Positions 46,252 through 57,364 of a DNA stretch of 64,000 bases are shown piece by piece. Position 1 is the stretch's first letter. Every line of letters begins with the position of its first letter. Under the pieces are notes generated by a model. That model did not search any database. It had not been told where the DNA came from and saw nothing but the letters and a program-made list of their open reading frames with translations. Location: positions 251,666 to 315,665 of the forward strand of contig MNCI01002294.1 in NCBI GenBank assembly GCA_015680685.1, in the 5' to 3' direction. The position numbers and the translations under genes were made by a program. This DNA is from Gnetum montanum. Its lineage: Eukaryota > Streptophyta > Gnetopsida > Gnetales > Gnetaceae.

Positions 46252-48311
46252 TGAAACACCACAAAATTTCAGCTTAGATACTTTGAAACAAGAACGACTC
46301 AAGCTCTTTCAGCATTCAAGAGGCAAAAACTCAACTAAGGCATGGAACTCAAGCCAGCTTGCTCATGCTGTCAAGCTAGCTTGCCCTCAACGTGACCAAC
46401 CCTGACAACTTCCAAATCAGGTCAAAACGGTCTTAATTTGAATGGGCAAGGCCCCCTTTGGGCCCACTGATGACTNTTAATTTGAATGGGCAAGGCCCCC
46501 TTTGGGCCCACTGATGACTACTCCAAGCTTCAGCATCCAGAACCCAAGATTTCAAGTCAGAATCGCACAAATCGTGCTACTCACACTGGGGTCACACTAA
46601 GGTCACGCTACCCGACGTGAGTACAATGTGAGTACAACATGACCAACTTTTAGAGCCTTGAAACCAAGTCCAAACAGTCTGAATTTGAGCATGCAAACTC
46701 CCCTCGAGCTTCACTAATGTTCATTGCAACTCCCGACCTCCAGAACCTCAAAAATTAAGCTCAAAATCACATGATTTATTTACTCACGCTAGGGTCACGC
46801 TGGAGTGTGAGCCCAGCGTGACCAAATAAAAATAGATCAAATCAAGCAGTCCCAAACATAATTTTTAGCATCAACTCTACCCCCAAGGACAAGCAACAGT
46901 TCTACTTGTTCACACACTCCAGAAAATTAAAATTTGGGCATGAAACATGACATTTTGGCTTGGTCACGCTGATAGCGTGAGCCCAACGTGACCTATCAAA
47001 AGTGGCTCAAATCAACACAAGGATAGACTCAAATTCAACATCCAAGTCACCCTAGAGAGTAGGCAGCAGTTGCACTTCAAAGAACAGGCATCAGAGGTCA
47101 AAATTTAGCTTAAAATGTGTCACTTCCAGTTGGTCACGCTGGGGTCATGCCCAGCTCACGCTGACAGTGTGAGCCTAGCGTGAGTTGCCAAAATGACCCA
47201 GATCAAGGTACAAATAGGTTTAGATTTAGCTTGCAGGTCATCCCCAAAGTTAGGCAACAGTTACACTTGAAAGACAGGTCTCAAAATATCAAAATTTGAT
47301 GTGAAATGAACCATTCTAGCTTGCTCACGCCTAGCTCACGCTTAGGTCATGCTAAGATCATGTTGATAGCATGAGCCCAGCGTGAGCTACCAAAAGTGGC
47401 CTAGAGCACTTCAAACACACACTGAGGGCACGCCAAGATAAGATCAACGCATGCTGGCGATCTTGGTGAAGTAAAAACATTTCTAGTAGTAGCCAGGTCG
47501 TAGATCCAGGAGTTCCAAGTGAGCCAGAATCAAGATCTCTTGTTGTACATTACCAATTATTGTAAATTTTTCACATTTTTGAGCTAGTCAAGCTCTTACG
47601 CTACAAATCGTACATGGGCGTAAGCTAGCTTGCACAAGCTAGAACAGATTGTAAAATATAGTGCATTTGGTCTAGAACAAAGTCTGCCCATGTACACCTG
47701 TCATGTGATCCATTTTTCACAAATCTCACAGCCATTGAACTCATTCGAAAATCCTACTCCTGAGCCTAGCAAAATGTATAAATACCTTGTTCATTGACAT
47801 CAACGGGGTTGGCAAAAATTTGGAAAAGAAAACCAGCAATCTTGAGCCCGAACGCACGTGATTCCCAGTGCCTAAAAACACCACACATCAGAGCTTAACG
47901 TTTGACTTGCAATCCAAACTCGCAACTACATTTTGATCGGTGCACATTTTGTTAATTAATACAATACAGTTTCATTTTTGCCTTACGTTGTGCTGTTCTG
48001 GTTCATTGTTTGCATTATTCCATTTCATTGCATGCTTCTGCATACATTCGTTTTATGTTTACATGCTATATTGCATGTTTACGTTTCGTTACATCACGTT
48101 CTCTCATTTTACATTTCCTGATGATAACCCCAGCGTAGGCCATTAGTGTACGTTCAGGGAAGTCCTTGGTTGATCTGCGTGCAAACCATCCAAGGTACTT
48201 TGCCTTCATTTTTTCCAGCTTGCCCTCACGCGAAGGTAAGGTCATCTGTATCTCTCCGAAGATCTTTCAACATTCGTTTTCCTCAAGCCTTACGCCGATG
48301 ATTTCGGACAG
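46252..48311 (+). repeat. solo LTR of the Tat-type family G inside F gag
   Basis: It starts TGAAACACCACAAAATTT and matches the G 3' LTR (55741-57326) throughout: ACGACTCAAGC, TATAAATACC (47780), CGGTGCACAT (47938), AACCCCAGCG (48127) and GAAGTCCTTGGTTGATCTGC (48160). F gag resumes right after it, and no primer site, pol or second LTR belongs to it. I therefore read it as a solo LTR of about 2.06 kb. The right end, GATTTCGGACA, is inferred by comparison with the minus-strand copy at 49055. A clean 5-bp duplication is not visible. A 43-bp duplicate around the single N at 46476 is probably artificial. Confidence 0.75.
46590..47460. repeat. CACGCT / AGCGTG word array in U3 of the solo LTR
   Basis: Words of the type GGTCACGCT, GCTCACGCT, AGCGTGAGCC and AGCGTGACC recur more than a dozen times in both orientations. 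The same array occurs in the U3 of the G 3' LTR (55920-56460). It is a family feature of this LTR and may be a binding-site array. Confidence 0.75.
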
Positions 48312-48630
48312 TACAATCACCACCAACTGTTCCTGAAGTGTATGCCCCACAGCAACATCCCACGAACATTACTTTTGCTACTATTTCCAATAACAATGAG
48401 AGGCCTCTTCAACATCAAAAGCGTCCCTTCTTTAAACATGACTGTAAGAATGGAAAACATAATTCCAAGGCCACTGCATTCTCTAACTCAGCACAAGTCC
48501 AACATTGTGGTGCACCCTTCCCTTTGAATCCAACGCCTCATGTCACCTCATCAAGGTCACCAAGTAACACTCCCACAACCATATGGCCCAATGAACACAG
48601 CCATGGAGGGCAACATCTTGATCCTTGCAT
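48312..48630 (+). pseudogene. gag of element F, C-terminal part
   Basis: In the frame VQSPPTVPEVYAPQQHPTN it continues the P/Q-rich gag tail; LQHQKRPFFK corresponds to KKRRPFFR in C. After about 48620 similarity to gag fades and protease sequence does not follow. Confidence 0.65.
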
Positions 48631-49011
48631 ACTATCTTACGGTCCCAAATATCATAGTGGGTCAACTCTTTATCCGAGAACCACATCTCATAAATTTCCC
48701 CACTATACTTACTATAATCAAGTGTGTGAACCCCAATGGGATAAGTATGACCAAGTTTCAATGTTTCCAACATGCAAGGATCCTCATCTTTCGTTTATTA
48801 ATCCATGCCATGCTCAACTGTTTGGTCATGGGGGATATCCCCCATTTTAATAACAAGTAGGATTAATAAATATTTTTCATTTTCTTTAATTTTACAATTT
48901 TTTTTATATTTTTGTCTTTTTGTCTTTTTTCTCTTTTTATAAGTAATCTTATCTATGAATAAAACACTCATGTGGCTCATTGGTTGAGGTGTGTTCTATG
49001 TTATCGAGTCT
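48631..49011 (+). other. pol-deletion junction and post-integrase sequence of F
   Basis: GGTCATGGGGGATATCCCC (48822) resembles the ATCATGGGGAAGATGGCC that stands at the integrase end in D (31958), and the T-rich stretch after it resembles D 31990-32160. The open frame over 48540-48860 mixes both and is not a real gene. Confidence 0.6.
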
Positions 49012-49049
49012 CGAACGATCAATTATGTGGACAATGAGCCCATTACACC
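49012..49049 (+). repeat. 38-bp direct repeat flanking insertion G, left copy
   Basis: It starts CGAACGATCAATTATGTG; the right copy at 57327-57364 differs at about three bases. Confidence 0.75.
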
Positions 49050-49054
49050 TATAC

Positions 49055-49600
49055 TGACCTAAATCATCGGTGTAAGACTAGAAGGAAAACAAACATCGAA
49101 AGATAGTCAAGTAGACATAGCTGACCCTGCCTTCGTCTCGAGGGCAAGCTAGAAAAGTAAACGAAGGCAGAGTGCCTTGGATGGTCTGCATGCAAATCAA
49201 CCAAGGACTTCCCTGAGCGTAAACTACAACTTGCGTTGGGGTTATCGTAACTAATGTTTCAAAATGTAAACAACACGTACGAAATGTAAACGGAAACACA
49301 TGCAAAAAACTGGTATTGTAAACAGAACGTAAACTGAATGTAAAATAGAGTAAATAGAAAATAATGGCTAGAAAAATGAGCTATATTGTATTGCATAGAA
49401 AAGATGTGCACTGGTCAAAGCGTAGCTGTAGATGGCAAGTCAAGTGTCAAGCCTCGGGGCGATGTGATATGATGTGATGTGATGCAATCTATTTCAAAAG
49501 TGCTTGGATGCTAGGAGTCAGAGTGTGCCGATAGCCCAAGGATCGCTGGTCTGAGTTTTTCAAGCTGTTTAACTCAAAAATTTCCAACCACGCTGCCCAG
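49055..49600 (-). repeat. partial G-family LTR in minus orientation
   Basis: Its reverse complement matches the G 3' LTR from GGTTGGAAATTTTTGAG (about 49593) through AACCCCAACGCAAG and GGAAGTCCTTGGTTGA to GATTTAGGTCA at 49055. It begins near the expected transcription start and covers the R-U5 part; the U3 on its other side differs from the plus-strand LTRs, though it has GTAGCGTGACC (about 49745). Confidence 0.75.
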
Positions 49601-50640
49601 GGACTGAAATTTCCAAAGTTCAAGTTATGCTGCCCCCTTCAAAATCAAAAATTTATAGCCATACTGGCCATTCTTGCCCCTCTAAAAATCAAAATTTTGT
49701 AATCATGTTGCCCTCCAAAAATCTGAAATCTTTGTGGTCACGCTACCCTAGCTCCAAGGTCAAAATTTTTAGTCACATTACACCCACAAACCCTGCGAAA
49801 GCCATGCCAACAAAGCCAAAAACCCAAAAAAAAAATTGAAAATGCCATGATTCCAAAAGTCTCAAAGCCCAAAATCATAGCATAAAATCTCACCCTAGGT
49901 AACGCTACTTGCAAAAATACCAAAGAAAAATTGGGGGCAAAGAATTTACCTGAACAAGGCCTTCTTCCATGTCGGAATCCTGACTTGGAGGAGACGTTGT
50001 AGGAGCTCTTCACTCTCCTCCATGAATGCCATGGCCACCTACTTCCTTCCCTTGCCCCTAGTTGCCTTCGCCTTGCCCTTGTCTTTCATGGTCATGCTGA
50101 TGCTAACACTAACGCCTTGGCTCACGCTACACTCTGGAAAGGTCACATTGTTCTTCCAATTGCCAGCAACTCATGCTAATAGAAATGAGGCTTTCTTTTT
50201 CAAAATTCCCTTTTTTATCCCTCCTTATTTATTTAATTTTGGGCCTTTTATTTTAGTTCCTCTTCTTTACTTTGGTTACATGTTGTTGTTCAAACCATCT
50301 TTGCCTAGTGATGGCCTAGCTTTCCTTGTCATTCCAACCCCCGAAATGGGGCCCAAAATTTCTTATGAAAAGAGGAGGAAAGTGCTGAAAAATCAACGAT
50401 AAACAAATAAACATATATAAACATTTGGAAAGGGCATAAATTCATAAAACTTTAAAATCCCCACGATCTTATTGTTCACTCAAAAATTCAAAATTTAAAA
50501 TTTAAAAATAGTGTAAGTCAACATTAATGGCCCAGTATGGCCTTAAACTGCCACGACTATGTCACCGCTTCTTCTATTTTTGTTTATTACCCTGTGTTCA
50601 TTTACACTTTGTAATTCTCCTACCAAAAGGATGTCTCTTA
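49601..50640. other. non-coding sequence between inverted LTR part and G pol
   Basis: It may contain a divergent U3 (minus strand) and a truncated element part. A minus-strand frame starting at 50032 (MAFMEESEELLQRLLQ) runs 28 codons into a perfect splice donor CAGGTAAA at 49950. No known protein is recognised. Confidence 0.5.
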
Positions 50641-50679
50641 CTTTGCTCCCATTTTAAATTGGCAGGAGTGAGCACCATG

Positions 50680-51797
50680 GCCACCAAGAACATCCTCTCA
50701 ACATTGTCTCTTAGTGGACCATATGGGGAGGTAGAGAGAGCCATCAACCCAGAATCCTTGGATCTAAATCCATCCACCTATACCAATTGGATAGCCTCCA
50801 CTCAAGAAACCTCAAACTGGCCTAAAAACGTGGCTAAAACTCTAGATCTAAAAGCTAACAATATCATTGAAGATCTTCAGGTTGAAATCCCCATTACCAT
50901 GGTCAATGGTAAAGCCAAAACATTGAAATTAAGTACCTTACTAGACTCACAACTCATAGGTGACATCACCCAGGTGTTAAAAGACAACATAAAAACGTTC
51001 GCATGGTCATATACCGACATGCCAGGATTAGATCCCCGAATCATCCAACACAACATTATCCTTGATGAAAAAATTAAACTAGTAACACAAAAAGCATGAA
51101 AAGTTAGACCCAAGGTGGCGTTAGTAGTCCGCACTGAAATCACAAAGCTCTACCAAGCTGGTTTCATCCGAGCCATCGATTATTCTGATTGGGTATCAAA
51201 CATTGTTGTAGTTCCTAAGAAGAACGGTAGTATACGTATATGCATTGACTTTCGTGATCTCAATGTAGCCACTATAAAGGATGATTTCCCATTACCTAGC
51301 ATTGATCAACTTATTGACATGACTGTTGGGCATGCGCTATTGTCCTTCATGGATGGATTTTCAAGCTATAATCAAATAATAATCAATCCAGAACATCAAC
51401 TTAGGACAACTTTTATGACACCTTGGGGCACATTCTGTTATACGATGATGTCATTTGGCCTTAAAAATGCAGGTGCCACATATCAGCAAGCAATGACATA
51501 CATATTTAGTGATTACATGCTTGATTTGCTCAATGATTATGTTGACGATATCGCAGTCAAATCTAAAACAACTGAACAACATGCAAAAGATCTAGACTTA
51601 GTGCTTAAACGTTGTCTCAAATATGACCTTAGACTTAATCCAAAGAAATGCGTTTTTGGCGTCAAAATGGGCAAAATGCTCAATTTCCTAGTCTCCGAAA
51701 TAGGGATACGGGTAGACCCCAATAACGTTAAAGCAATAACCAATATGCAACCAGCAAGAAACCTCACCAAACTATGTGGCCTCCAAGGTAGACTGTA
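50680..51797 (+). pseudogene. Tat-lineage reverse transcriptase (element G)
   Basis: The frame begins MATKNILSTLSLSGPYGE (50680). FAWSYTDMPGLDPRI (50999) marks the pol leader, and the RT motifs follow: ALVVRTEITKLYQAGFIRAI, VVPKKNGSIRICIDFRDLN (51212), LLSFMDGFSSYNQI (51340), TPWGTFCYTMMSFGLKNAGA (51420) and catalytic LLNDYVDDIAVKS (51527), then LRLNPKKCVFGVKMGKML. It is nearly open, with one TGA at 51097-51099 (probably from TGG). YVDDI and KNAGATYQ are typical of the Tat lineage. The RT copied element RNA. Confidence 0.87.
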
Positions 51798-52917
51798 ATT
51801 CATCAGACGCTTTATTGAAAGACTGAAGGATAAATTGAGTTCCATGCAACATCTATTACAAAAGAATGTACATTTCCAATGGACTCAACAATGCCAGGAA
51901 ACATCCGAGAACATAAAAAAAGAGTTGGCCCAACTACCAACTGTTTATCCTCCACAAAGTGATAAAATTTTCTACATCTACCTTGCAACTTCCGATTCCT
52001 CCATTGCATCGATGCTTTGTCAATAATGTGAGGATGGAGTCGAAATCCCTGTATATTACCTGAGCCACGCCTTAATCTCCTATGAACAACAATACAACGA
52101 CGTAGAAAAATCATGCCTCGCCCTCATCTTCTCCTTGAAGAAATGGCAACATTATCTCTTCCGTAATCAAGTTTACATCATTTGCAAGGATAATGTTCTC
52201 CATGCCATCACTAATAACATCTATGAGTCGAATAGGTTAGCTAGGTCGAAAGCGATGATCGTGGATTTAGACTTGCACTACATCGCTTAATCTTCCACAA
52301 AAGGTCAAGCAATAGTCACCCAACTAACCGTCTCGCCGATGCACAATCAAACGACAATAAACCCTGAATTCCCAGATGAGAATGTTAATAGTGTAGACAC
52401 CGTACCTGATAACTACGAGGCAATCCTCTACTTCGATGGAGCTTCAACCTCTCAAGGAGGAAGTGCTGCAGCCATTTTAACATACCCCTCTGGAGAAATC
52501 CAACCCTTCATCTACCACTTAACCATTCTTTACACCAATAACGTGGTAGAATACGAAGGTCTTCTTAGAGGCTTTCAAGAAGCGTTAACTTCGGGAATCT
52601 TACTCCTTGTAATTCAAGGGGATTCACAATTAGTCATTAATCAAGTCACTAAGGTTTACGCATGCAAAATTCTCCATTTGCAACCGTATTGTGATTTGAC
52701 CAAACATTTGGTGAGGCAACTAGTAGAAGTGGATATACAACCTATCTCTAGAAGCAAAAACACAATTGCCGACACACTCGCTACACTAGCCTTAAACATG
52801 ACACCCGAAATGTTCCACGCATTTCCTAGCTCTATAACAAGTTGTGCCGAACCTATAATTAACACTCTAGATGAAGTACCTGTAGCATTCGTTAGTAAAA
52901 CACACGCAATAGAATGA
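51798..52917 (+). pseudogene. RNase H and second (Tat-type) RNase H, element G
   Basis: After a TAA at 51796-51798 the same frame reads FIRRFIERLKDKL and the first RNase H (51950-52300: IFYIYLATSDSSIASMLCQ, VYYLSHALISYEQQYNDVEK). A second RNase H domain lies at 52400-52800 (AILYFDGASTSQGGSAAAIL, TNNVVEYEGLLRGFQEAL, VIQGDSQLVINQV, SKNTIADTLATLAL) and keeps the catalytic D, E, D and D pattern. The second domain is the hallmark of Tat elements. Stops at about 52024 and 52288 are single C-to-T type changes. Confidence 0.85.
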
Positions 52918-53004
52918 TACGATGACATAAAAGAGTACCTTCTAAGAGGCAAACCTTCACAATACTTGACAAATTCTCAAAAGGATGTTGTACGGAAACG
53001 TTCC

Positions 53005-53935
53005 CGGTAATATGTGTTAATAGGAGACACCTTGTATCGCAAATCCTATGAAGGCATCTTGCTAATGTGCGTTAGTAACATCAACGGTCACGCAATTGTA
53101 GAACAAGTCCACGAAGGACTTTGTAGAGGGCATATAGCACCCAAAGCAATGGCAACGAAGATTAGGCGCTTAGGCTACTACTGGCTACACATGGAGTACG
53201 ATTGCATCTCCAAGGTAAGAATGTGTGACATTTGCCAAAAGCATGGTAATCTAATACATGTGCCACCTAACGAACTGCATACAACGCAAATCACATGGCC
53301 ATTCCAAAAATGGGGACTCGACTTAATTAGACCAATAACGCCATCATCCTCTGTCGGACATAGCTTTATTATCACAACTATTGAATACTTCACAAAATGG
53401 GTAGAAGCTATTCCACCTTAGGAAGACCACCTCAAAACACATTTTCGCTTTCATAATAGAAAATATCGTGACCTGTTTTGGTATTCCAATGACCATCGTT
53501 ATTGACAATGGACCACAATTCAGCAGTGCAGATACTAAAAGCTTCTGTGAAAGTCTGAGCATTAAACATACATTTTCATCACCTTACTACCCATAGAGCA
53601 ATGGTCAAGCAAAGGCTACAAACAAAACTGTCATCATGGTGCTCAAAAAGATGCTGAATCAGAGTAAGAAACGATGGCATGAAAAATTAGTCTACGCATT
53701 GTGGGCTTACAGAACGACACATCGAACATCCATAGGTAAAACTCCATATAGTCTTGTGTACAGATCTGAAGCTGTTTTGCCTTTAGAATTGCAGGTTCCC
53801 TCATTGCAGATAGCTCTCTCCGGCCTCCTCGATGAAAGTCAAAACAATGAATTACGCATTGCTGACCTTGATTCGCTAGAGGAGGAATGTGTGCAAACAC
53901 TTGATCAAATCGAATGGTACCAGAAATAATAGTGG
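53005..53935 (+). pseudogene. integrase (element G)
   Basis: The zinc-binding domain has HEGLCRGH (53111) and CDICQKHGN (53224). The core has WGLDLIRPITPSSS (53312) with the first catalytic D, a shifted stretch with IDNGPQFSS (about 53501), and YYP-stop-SNGQAKATNK (53584-53625), where the catalytic glutamate (GQAEA) has become lysine. The C-terminal part is open (53636-53929: ALWAYRTTHRTSIGKTPYSL, YRSEAVLPLELQVPS). Without the glutamate and with a frameshift near 53421 it cannot work. Confidence 0.85.
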
Positions 53936-55727
53936 CAACGACACAAACACGATTTGTACAAATGCACGATCAAAGAAGGAGACTTAGTCCTTAAATTCGT
54001 ACGTGAATACTCAGAAATTCTCAGCCAACTGGGAAGGGCCTTACTTAGTCACCAAGGCGTACAATAATGAAGCATTCAAACTTGCTGATATGAATGGGAA
54101 TGAGTTTGCTAATCCTACAAATCACTTGTACCTAAAATGGTACTATGTCTAATAAATTTGAGGTATGTCACAGTCCTGGCATCATGACTTAAAATTGATA
54201 CCACAAAGTAGTCCTAGCATCATGACTTAAAACTGATACCATAGAATAGTCCTGGCATCATGACTTAAAACTGATACCACATATGGTCCTGGAGACATGA
54301 CGATAAACTGACACCATAGAGCTCCATCCGGTATGACACTAAACTACCACGTCTGTCCACCATGACGTGAAACTAGCATCTAGAGTCCACTAAGACTATA
54401 AACTGGTTTGCCTCTTTACAGTTTGCTACGACTATAAACTAGCAATGCACCGTCCATTACGACGCTAAACTGGCACTGTCCAAGGGGTTACGACGTGAAA
54501 CTAACCCACAACAATCCGCTAAGACTATAAACTAGCAACATCATCAACGACCAGGCAAAAACTTGAAAAGATGTGTTGCTGCAATTGGCTGTACATGTTC
54601 CACAAAGACTTGCTACATGATTTGTCTCATGGACACTAATGAAGCTGATGTTGTTCATAATTCTGCTTGCTTTAACATTGCACGTGGTGACTCCATCTCC
54701 TTGTTTAAAGTGCTTAGCTAACCTTTTCATTTGTGGTTTTCTTGTCTTCTTAGAGTTGTGTTTGCAGGATGACACTCCTTAAGCGTTCGTACATAGATTC
54801 ACTTCATCATGACGACAAGGTATCACATTCTTCTTGATGCACGTAACTGGTTTGATCAATCCGTTCATAAGTACATTCCCAACTCCTAATACATCCCCTA
54901 TTTCCCCATCATGTCCTAATTATCTTATTCAATTACACCCCTGGATACATTCCACTCAATTCAAAACTCTTGATACACTATTCCACACTGTGACTCTCTA
55001 AGCAGTTGCAACGCAAAACACAGTACATAGTACATGATGCAAAACGCAAGCGCTCAAATAGGAGCATGGCACAAAGAAGCAAGATCTTTCAAAAAGACCA
55101 AGAAAATAAAAAAATAAAAGAAAAGAAAAAGACAAAAGAAAACAAAAACAAAGGAAAAGAAGAAACAAACAAAAAAAAGAACAAAAAGGTCAAAGAGCAA
55201 AATGCATAGAAAAGGTCTTCATGACCCCGTTGACATCATAAACAATTGGCTACTCTCAGACAAGCCCCAGGTGAGAAGGCAATTGTCTTAGAAAACAGTT
55301 ACACTCATGTCTCAAAGAGACCATGTTGTGCATCATCGCATGGCTTTGGCTGTTTACAACGGGCCCTGCAAATACTCTATAAGAGTCCTGTTTCTCCAAA
55401 GAATGCACCTCCTATGTCTTGGTTCCAAGTCTATTGAAAAAAATGGCTATTGACAAAGGTCAATGACATAACTTGTTCACGTGAGAGCATTCCTCTCCCA
55501 CAATTCCAATAGTAATTATCACCCTTAACCAACTCCTGGCTTCCCCTAGTTACAACCAATCCCCTCCCCTTACATCTCAAACTGCATTTCCCCGATCCCA
55601 TGTACTTTTGGACATGGTGCAATGACATCCAACCAAGGGCCAATAGACAATGCTTGGTACTTGGTTGTTCATGGTGTTTTGCACTTCTTTGTCAATGCCT
55701 CTCAGGTAGATTCCTCTAGACATTAAC
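53936..55727 (+). other. 3' region of element G, non-coding
   Basis: The end of pol (LADMNGNEF, NHLYLKWYYV, about 54080-54150) is followed by a minisatellite (54170-54540) and AT-rich sequence without a gene. A lysine-rich frame at 55070-55210 is an A-rich simple-sequence artefact. Confidence 0.65.
54170..54540 (+). repeat. degenerate minisatellite in element G
   Basis: Units of about 35-39 bases containing GTCCTGGCATCATGACTTAA and AACTGATACCA. The first three (54170-54285) are nearly identical; later units keep only ATGAC...AAACTG or ACGAC...TAAACTGGCA. Confidence 0.8.
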
Positions 55728-55740
55728 AAAGAGGGGCCAA
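55728..55740 (+). promoter_or_regulatory. polypurine tract of element G
   Basis: AAAGAGGGG lies just before the LTR start TGAAACACC. It differs from the Athila tract. Confidence 0.8.
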
Positions 55741-57326
55741 TGAAACACCACTAATTTTGGCCCAGCACTATGAAACGAGGACGACCCAAGCCCTCCCCGA
55801 CATCCAAGAGGCAAAATTTGGCTAAGGCATTGAGCTCACTCCCAGCCTGCCCAAGGCAGTTTGCTTACCTTCAGCATGAACATCTCCAAACAGCGTCAAA
55901 ATCAAGATCAAAGTGTAGGGCACGCTATGGTCACGCTGCATGAGTCTAGCGCGGCCAACTTTCATAGCCTCCAAACTGAGTCAAAATGACTTGGTTTCGA
56001 ACGTGCAGGTCATCCTCGGGCTCAGCATCGACAATCTCCAACTTCAAACTCTAGCCTCGAGAAAATTCAGTTTTAATATTCAAAAATTGCAGTTTCTGTA
56101 GGTCACGCTGTGGTCACGCTGCAGCATGACCTCCAGCGTGACCTACTCCAAGTAACTCAAAACCAGACACATTCAAGCTCAAAATTCCACATTCTAGATC
56201 ACCCTCAAGGTCACAAGGCAGGCAACAGTCACACTTCAAGAATCAGGCTTCGAAATCCAAATTTGGTGTCAAAAGGTCTCATTTCCCTCCCTCACGTTGA
56301 AGGTCATGCTAGGCGTGAGTGCAGCGTACACACGCTAGCATGCTGGCACTCACGCTAGAGGTCACACTGGGCATGAGTGCAATGTCAACACAAATGAACT
56401 CATGCTGAAGCTCAACTCAGCTCACGCTGGAGGCACATCCACTCACGCTAGAGGCTTTAGCAAAACAGAAACACCTCAAATAACCACGGAACCCCTCAAA
56501 TCGACATCCTATAGCAGTCAATTTAGGGACCAAGAAGTTTCAAGCGAGTCGGAGTCAATCCCTTTGATCTTCTTTATAAATTTTCTTCATTTGTAGGCAT
56601 GTCGAGCCCTCATGGTCTAAATTGTATGTACTCCCATGGGCTTGAGTAATCCACGAGTTATAAAATGCAATGTACCTGGTCAAGAACGTAGCTTGCCGAC
56701 ACACATCCAACTCATGCACAACTGTCCACCGGACACATGTCACTTGATCCGTTTTTCTCTCATCCCTCGACCATTGATTCCATTCTTGAATTCTGCACCT
56801 AAGCTCGGCCCAGCCCTATAAATACCCTGTCAATTCACATAAGCCGGGTTGGCAATTTTTGAGTTAAACAGCTTGAAAAACTCAGACCAATGATCCTTGG
56901 GCGCTTGGCACACTCTGACTCCTAGCATCCAACCACTTCTAAAATAGACTGCATCACATCACATCATATCATATTGCCCTGGGGCTTGGCGCTTAACTTG
57001 CCATCTGTAGCTATGCTTTGACCGGTGCACATATTTTCTATGCAATATAATACAGCTCATTTTGCTAGCCATTATTTTCTGTTTACTCTATTTTACATTC
57101 AGTTTATATTCTGTTTACAATACCAGTTTTCTACATGTGTTTCCATTTACGTTTCGTGCGTGTTGTTTACGTTTTGAAACATTAGTTACGATAACCCCAG
57201 CGCAAGCCGTAGTTTACGCTCGGGGAAGTCCTTGGTTGATTTGCGTGCAGACCATCCAAGGCACTCTACCTTCATTTACTTTTCCAACTTTCCCTCGAGG
57301 CAAAGGCAGGGTCAGCTGTGTCTGCC
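55741..57326 (+). repeat. 3' LTR of element G
   Basis: It starts TGAAACACCACTAATTTT. The U3 has many CACGCT/AGCGTG words (55920-56460), a TATA box CCCTATAAATACC (56813), and R-U5 shared with 46252-48311 and, inverted, 49055-49600. The last 50-60 bases present in the other two copies are missing, so the right end is truncated at the 38-bp repeat. Confidence 0.83.
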
Positions 57327-57364
57327 CGAACGATCAATTATGTGAATAGTGAGCCCATTACACC
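57327..57364 (+). repeat. 38-bp direct repeat flanking insertion G, right copy
   Basis: Matches 49012-49049. After it the F post-pol sequence continues. Confidence 0.75.

Larger units (their letters stand above)
49050..57326 (+). mobile_element. Tat-lineage Ty3/gypsy element G with inverted LTR remnant
   Basis: The insertion in F consists of a minus-strand partial LTR (49055-49600), sequence of unclear origin (49600-50640), plus-strand pol of the Tat lineage (50680-54140), a 3' non-coding region with a minisatellite, a purine tract and a plus-strand 3' LTR (55741-57326). Gag, protease and a normal 5' LTR are absent, so G is rearranged. The Tat assignment rests on YVDDI in RT and a second RNase H domain after the first. 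The insertion is framed by a 38-bp direct repeat. Confidence 0.78.

Noticed and set aside
48338-48850. 170-codon frame as a new gene
   Set aside because: The first part is F gag tail and the last part is post-integrase sequence; it is joined across the pol deletion.
55006-55209. Lysine-rich 67-codon frame
   Set aside because: It is an A-rich simple sequence in the 3' region of G with no sign of coding.
57062-57349. 95-codon frame and its inverted partner at 49078-49305
   Set aside because: Both lie in the R-U5 part of the G-family LTR, so their similarity is LTR homology and not a protein family.
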